Below, one piece after another: positions 21,987 to 26,240 of a DNA stretch of 26,240 nt. Under the pieces are notes generated by a model. The model did no database searches and was not told the origin of the DNA. It worked only from the letters and a program-made list of their open reading frames with translations. The DNA is from Smittium culicis (Eukaryota; Kickxellomycota; Harpellomycetes; Harpellales; Legeriomycetaceae). Position numbers and translations under genes: made by a program. The stretch covers positions 1 through 26,240 of the forward strand of contig LSSN01002382.1 in NCBI GenBank assembly GCA_001970855.1, read 5' to 3'. Within the stretch, counting starts at the first letter, position 1, and each line of letters begins with the position of its first letter.

Positions 21987-22707
21987 TTATGATGCAGCCT
22001 GATTTAATTGAATGTGAATTTTATTACCAAGGTCGCATTTACAATTTGGGCATATATGAACTTTCTTTTTCAAAGACTTAATTAATAATGGAACCCACAT
22101 TAGTGGCCAAAAAATCAAACCAACGCCTAAAACCGCGATCCATGTGTTTTTGCCATTTTTTCTCTTGATTATAGTCACGACATTGTGTTTGCAAACAGGG
22201 CAAGTTATATTGGCAGGTATTCCTGAGGCTTTAATAAAATTTACATCATTAGCAGGGTGATGAGATACGATTTTAGAATTTTCAGCTTGTGCGGAGGCAA
22301 AATTTGAAGCAGAGTCGGTTTTTTCAAATGAGTGTTGATGATATTGAGGTAAAGGAGCTTCTGAATTATTGTTATGAATAGCAGACGTATTATTAAATTT
22401 AGGGTTTAAACTAGCATTCAGTTCATTTTCTTGATTAATATTTTGAGGATATGCATCTGAAATATAAAGTAAATTGAATTAAAAAAATGTTTTGGCATGA
22501 ATAAAAAATAGATATATTGTGTTAAATCATAGAATATGACATTAAAGCGAAATATAAGATATAAATAAACTATTTATCCCGTATAAGACGAATAAAATAA
22601 GCACCTTGAATATTTCTGTAGCTAGTAGCAGTTTGGTTATCATTGGAGTTGTGTTCATTACCTTTAATGAAGTCACTTTTATCTTTAGTTACGTTGTTTG
22701 TCATCAT
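21987..22707 (-). CDS. LITAF-domain membrane-associated protein
   Basis: Two exons, 22707-22605 and 22456-21987, join across a 148-nt intron (GTGCTT..TTTCAG) to give 190 residues. The C-terminal half is a LITAF domain: CPVC (120-123), a conserved KNGKNTW stretch (134-140), a hydrophobic segment from about 141 to 161, then HICPNC (168-173) and LGNKIHI. The two Cys-x2-Cys knuckles come together to bind one zinc, while the hydrophobic middle inserts into a membrane leaflet. In animals LITAF/SIMPLE works at late endosomes and lysosomes. The N-terminal ~115 residues are Asn/Ser/Gln-rich and probably disordered, with a PLPQY stretch at about 69-73 where relatives have PPxY motifs that bind WW-domain ubiquitin ligases. 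Two adjacent ATGs (22707, 22704) could start the protein. The donor is weaker than those of the dehydrogenase gene, but the frame and domain support the join. Confidence 0.85.
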
Positions 22708-22943
22708 ATTAATCTTAAATATTAGGGTTAAGTGTGATAGTTTTGATGCTCAATTTTATTTTATGTAGCTAGGAAGAATAGGATCTGTTATGCTGAATTG
22801 TATTGTTCAAGTTGATATAGAAAAAATAAGAGTTTGAACTGACTCTTTTATACGTTTTTAAAAAAGTGATTTTCATTCTATAAAACTTGGCAATAATGGA
22901 CTCGTAAAAATTTTCAAGTATTCAGATATAGAATGTACATACC

Positions 22944-23136
22944 TTATTCACTTTCTCACATAGTATAATTTTATATCATACAAATATAGCTAACTGGAAT
23001 CTGTAAAAACAATTAAATTCCGAGATTCGTAAAATTATTGGTTTTCTGAAATCTGAAACAAAATAGGAAATAGTCATTCAGTTAATAAACGAATTTTTAA
23101 ATTCACTTTTTATATCAAGATGGGTGTATAGTGTTA
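22944..23136 (+). mobile_element. TTAA-type MITE, copy 3 (diverged)
   Basis: This degenerate forward copy of ~193 bp has the internal blocks in family order: CTTTCTCACATAGTATAATTTT, ACAAATATAGCTAACTG, AAATTCCGAGATTCG and GTTAATAAACGAA. The terminal TTAACCC has decayed to TTATTCA. It lies 237-429 bp upstream of the LITAF start, so it occupies likely promoter space. Confidence 0.6.
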
Positions 23137-23309
23137 TATTCGAATATTAAAGCTTAGATAGGCTCTAATTATCCCACTAATTGCCACCTTGCTATGATAT
23201 TGGTGTTGGGGGAAAAAAAAGAAACGAGATAGATTGCAAATTTTGTCACGTTTCTTATTAATATCTCAATATAACTTTAACTATACTAGCATTACAATTT
23301 TTGAGCTAT

Positions 23310-23503
23310 TTAACCCTTTAGCAGACGGTACTTTATTTTTGAACTTCTAAATGTAGCAAACTGGGTTCAAATAAAATATTATAATTTTGAGTAGTTAAGA
23401 AATATTGGTTAAAAGTATAATAGCAGCAAACAATAAATTTGCTTATAAATAATAAATAAATAAATAAATTCGTTTTTTTAGAGTGTTGAACAGGAATTGA
23501 TCC
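23310..23503 (+). mobile_element. TTAA-type MITE, copy 4
   Basis: It starts with intact TTAACCCTTT, followed by GACGGTACTTTATTTTTGAAC and AAATGTAGCAAACTGGG. The later block AAATTTGCTTATAAATAATAAA also matches. The right end decays at AGAGTGTTGAACAGGAA, which aligns with the family 3' end. Confidence 0.7.
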
Positions 23504-23535
23504 ATATTCGTGTAAGGCATGCAGAAACTAGAGGT

Positions 23536-23647
23536 CCAGAGGCGAATTGGTTGAAAATTTATATATATTATTAGCTTTTTTTAATAGTATGTACAATATC
23601 AACAAATTCGCATAAAAAACATAATACGTTGGACGGGAAAGGGTTAA
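23536..23647 (+). mobile_element. TTAA-type MITE, copy 5 (5'-truncated)
   Basis: Only the right part of an element is visible, aligned from about GGTCCAGAGGCG onward. It ends in AACAAATTCG and then a perfect GGACGGGAAAGGGTTAA. It lies in the same orientation just after copy 4, so the two could be a tandem insertion. A further faint reverse fragment may lie at 23660-23740. Confidence 0.6.
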
Positions 23648-24150
23648 TCATTGATATAATTCTTTAGCTAATAGATAGTGCTTATGAAGCCTGCAGCATA
23701 CTTGGCTATTGTAATTGGTAGGCGTTTAGTATTCTCGATTGGTAGACATACAAATTGGGATATTCTTAGGGGAAACGGAATTTTTTTCTTAGGAATTTTA
23801 TTTGCTTACATGGGTTAGGTAAAGATATTAGTTATAAGATTTAATACATTCGAAATAACTTTAAAATACGATTGAAACATAAAAGTACGAAAAAAAGTGG
23901 GAAAAAATTAATACAAAAAGTTCCGCTCGTCGAAATAATCTCCGAATTATATACATTATGAATGCACAGATTATTAATCGGGGCTAATTCGTGCCATCAT
24001 GAAGTGAGTACACAATATTACTGATTAATCATTATGAACTTGGTTTATTATTTCGTTAATTTTGGGGCGTAGCTATAAACAAGGTGTCGATTTTTTCTAT
24101 TACAAAAAAAAAGATTTGAGAGATTTTTATGAGGATGGTATCTTTTTTTG

Positions 24151-24310
24151 ATAACGCTTTCATGGGCGGTAGGCTGTTTTTGATCTACCCTAATTATCTC
24201 ACCAAATGACAAACTATTAATCGATATAGAATGCTAATAATTTATTTGCGTGAGCTTCAGTACTAAATAACAAATGATCTATAATATGATTATCACATTA
24301 TTATTTTTAA
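24151..24310 (+). mobile_element. TTAA-type MITE, copy 6 (partial)
   Basis: The left end is clear: TAACGCTTTCATGGGCGGTAGG, then TTTTTGATCTACC. Homology then weakens, with a recognisable ATTTATTTGCG..AGTACTAAATAAC stretch near 24240-24290. No clean right terminus is seen. Confidence 0.55.
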
Positions 24311-24427
24311 TGAAGCTATTTGTGTTAGCCCCAGAAAGATTGAAAGAATATGACTCGTTTGAGAATTGAAACGAAATTTACGCAAATAAATACTTACAAA
24401 AAAATCTTGAAAATGAGACAGCTTGTT

Positions 24428-24623
24428 TTAACCCTTTCTCGGGCGGTAGAATACTTTTGAACTACCAAATATAGTCAATATATTTCAAATAAAATACTTC
24501 AATTCCGGGGCCTTTAAAAATATTTGTTAGCTGTACTATAAAGTAAATAAAAAATTTACTTATAAACCATAAACGAGTCAGTAAATTCGTTCATATTAAG
24601 AGTTTTGGACGATAAACGGTTAA
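24428..24623 (+). mobile_element. TTAA-type MITE, copy 7 (near-complete reference copy)
   Basis: This 196-bp element is flanked by TTAA on both sides. Its left terminus is TTAACCCTTTCTCGGGCGG and its right terminus is GGACGATAAACGGTTAA. Conserved internal blocks are CGGTAGAATACTTTTGAAC, CTACCAAATATAGTCAA, AATACTTCAATTCCGGGG and TTTACTTATAAACCATAAAC. There is no open frame, so it is non-autonomous. Length, TTAA and CCC/GGG ends fit elements moved by piggyBac-type transposases; that assignment is inference. Confidence 0.8.
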
Positions 24624-24659
24624 ATATCTCAGCTTCCTCGACGTATCAGCGGTTTACGT

Positions 24660-24854
24660 TTTGCCCTTTCCCGCTCGACGTTTTTTAAAAAATTTAATTT
24701 ATTGATTCGTTAATGGTTTATAAGCAAATATATTATTTGAGTTTATTTTACATATACCAATAAATGGTTGAGCCTCGGAGTTATTTAATTGTTATTGAAT
24801 TCATTTGGCTAGATTTGGTAGCTCAAAAACAGTCTATGCACGGGAAAGGGTTAA
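24660..24854 (-). mobile_element. TTAA-type MITE, copy 8 (near-complete, inverted)
   Basis: This reverse copy of ~195 bp starts only ~37 bp after copy 7. The termini on the plus strand are CCCTTTCCCGCTCG (24664 onward) and GCACGGGAAAGGGTTAA. This copy shows the 10-bp terminal inverted repeat CCCTTTCCCG best, exact at both ends. With copy 7 it forms a large inverted pair. Confidence 0.8.
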
Positions 24855-24861
24855 ATAAATA

Positions 24862-24895
24862 TTAACCCTTTTCTGAATTTTGTTTTTCACGGAAA
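24862..24895 (+). mobile_element. TTAA-type MITE terminal fragment
   Basis: TTAACCCTTTTCTGAATTTT resembles the left end of the family, 8 bp beyond the right end of copy 8. Nothing convincing follows, so it is a fragment or chance. Confidence 0.3.
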
Positions 24896-24940
24896 ATTTA
24901 TTTATACAATAGTAAAAATCATCAAACACTATTACAAAAA

Positions 24941-24985
24941 TATGAAAAAAAGTATGAAAAAAAGTATGAAAAAAAGTATGAAAAA
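24941..24985. repeat. 12-bp tandem repeat
   Basis: Three exact units of TATGAAAAAAAG plus a partial fourth lie between MITE copies. Confidence 0.9.
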
Positions 24986-25006
24986 TTTCACCCGAACCCC
25001 CTACGC

Positions 25007-25202
25007 TGCTCCTTTCCCAAGTAGTAAACCGTTTTTGATCTACAAAATATAACCTGCTGTGTTCAATTAAAATACTTCAATTCCAAAGTATTAATAATTA
25101 TTTGTATATTGTTTAATGAAATCAAATACTAAATTTACTTACAAATAATAAACGAATACTTAAATTATCCACTTTAAATAGTATTATATGAGATAGGCTA
25201 GT
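25007..25202 (+). mobile_element. TTAA-type MITE, copy 9 (diverged)
   Basis: This forward copy is ~196 bp. The left end CCTTTCCCAAGTAGTAAACC has lost TTAA. Internal blocks are strong: TTTTTGATCTACAAAATATA, AAAATACTTCAATTCC and AAATTTACTTACAAATAATA. The right end is decayed. Confidence 0.7.
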
Positions 25203-25484
25203 CGATTGATAGTTTGAAAGCTAGATTTACATTAAAAGATATATTATAAAAAATAAAATAATTCGGATTTACAACAAAAGCTATTATATTTATAATATTT
25301 GCTTATAATACTGTAAAATATCTGTATCACCTTCGCTTTTCAAATATAATTACAAATAGAAGAATTGAAAATTATTTAAAAGCCTTTATTTTTTGTCCAT
25401 GAGAGCTATTAAATAAAATTTAAAATTGTACAAAAAACTATAAAAAAAATTTAAAAAGTTGAAAAAATATTTTTTTCAAATATT
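25203..25484. other. AT-rich spacer
   Basis: The spacer lies between the last MITE copy and the GC-richer retroelement fragment. I see nothing in it. Confidence 0.5.
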
Positions 25485-26240
25485 TCAACTGATCCTCTCC
25501 CGCCGATCTATCAGCTACAAAGCAATAGGGAATTGGTTCAACAGGTCTGGTGAACCACTTAAACTTATTATTATAATTGTTTTGGTCACGCGTATTCCGT
25601 TCAAAAATATTGCTGTTTCCAACTCAAAGTTAGCTCAAAGATTTTTAGACCCCCCCCCCTCAAGGAGTTTGCCAACTAGCCCCAACCGGGCTTCGTTGAA
25701 ATTAGAAAGTAAAAAATTTATGTCAGAACTGATCAGCGTCGGTATGATCCGGCAGATCCTCAAATATCTGTGATATTTCTACCGGATGCAGCTCAGAAGT
25801 GTGCGATCGACCGTCTCAGGAACACAAAAATTGCAGCAGTGGCAAAAATTTTTGAATTTTTGGTCGACGATTTTCATGTTCTATAAGCGCTGGGCAGTCC
25901 GGAATGTGCCCATACGCATTTTCCCAATGTCCTGAAGGCCCAGCTTCAGGTCCGGATACATTGCTTGAAGGTCAACCCAGTTGCCTTTATTGCCAATTTT
26001 CCGCTCCACTGGTGGATGACAGACCAGCTATTTCGTTTTTTCTGGACGACTATCGTGATGATAGTCTGACCGTTTGAATCTTGAGAGCAAAATTTTTTGA
26101 TCCGCCGGGCGCTCCCGGTCACCCAAGTGGCCATCCTGACCTTCATCGGCACCTTGGTGAGTTCGGGGATCCATGTTTATGAGGTCGGCCACTTATGGTA
26201 TGCACTCTCACGGGCTGTGCTGGTGCGCATGAACACTGAG
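25485..26240 (-). pseudogene. Broken non-LTR (LINE) retrotransposon fragment, 3' part of ORF2
   Basis: This GC-richer block reads on the minus strand as the end of a LINE polyprotein, after the reverse transcriptase. Pieces are PELTKVPMKVRMATWV (about 26154-26090), then a different frame with YPDLKLGLQDIGKMRMGTFR (about 25952-25893), then a zinc-knuckle-like CNFC..ETVDRTLLSC (about 25835-25790) of the reverse-transcriptase zinc-binding type. The frame shifts between the first two pieces. Stops lie at 25883-25881 and 25781-25779, and the usual His of the knuckle appears as Arg, so it is dead. A C10 tract on the plus strand lies at 25650-25659. The element runs off the right edge, and its left boundary is set only by the change in base composition. 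Plus-strand frames across it are shadows. Confidence 0.65.

Noticed and set aside
22724..22730. GGGTTAA just upstream of the LITAF start
   Set aside because: It matches the MITE terminus, but no family sequence lies on either side; it is chance.
25459..25773. 104-codon plus-strand frame over the GC-rich block
   Set aside because: The minus strand shows the zinc-knuckle and related LINE segments; the plus frame has no motif and includes a homopolymer tract.
1..26240. CRISPR array, prokaryotic operon or defence system
   Set aside because: No regularly spaced direct repeats, and the intron-bearing genes and tRNA show eukaryotic nuclear DNA.

Overview
The window is a very AT-rich stretch of a eukaryotic nuclear genome. 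I estimate roughly 80% A+T by eye outside the genes; I did not compute it. Protein genes carry spliceosomal introns with GT..AG ends, a tRNA gene has internal A and B boxes, and gene density is low: three protein genes and one tRNA in 26 kb. The protein families (an Ngl2-type exonuclease, a mitochondrial D-2-hydroxyglutarate/D-lactate dehydrogenase and a LITAF-domain membrane protein) fit a fungus. An AT-rich, repeat-bearing, early-diverging lineage is my inference. A microsporidian is unlikely, because the dehydrogenase appears to be imported into a respiring mitochondrion.

Layout. Positions 155-2151 hold one repeat copy, a short tandem repeat and an intact single-exon Ngl2-like gene on the plus strand. 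Positions 3833-6915 hold a convergent ten-exon dehydrogenase gene on the minus strand, with a GC-rich palindrome just upstream. Positions 6960-18479 are a gene desert of about 11.5 kb; its only possible coding trace is an orphan exon-like open frame ending at 7862. A tRNA-Arg(UCG) gene lies at 18480-18552. A two-exon LITAF-like gene lies on the minus strand at 21987-22707. The right end, 22.9-25.2 kb, is a cluster of short repeats, and the last ~750 bases are a GC-richer, broken non-LTR retrotransposon fragment.

The main new observation is a family of ~190-196 bp elements with TTAA at their ends and short terminal inverted repeats reading CCCTTTCCCG. I count about eight full-length or near-full-length copies plus three partial ones, in both orientations. 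They are the kind of non-autonomous element that piggyBac-type transposases mobilise. Copies lie upstream of the exonuclease gene, 48 bp downstream of the tRNA, upstream of the LITAF gene, and in the right-hand cluster. No transposase is visible in the window.

The three protein genes do not form a pathway. One acts in RNA processing, one in mitochondrial D-2-hydroxyacid oxidation and one at endosomal or lysosomal membranes. I see no CRISPR array, operon or defence system.
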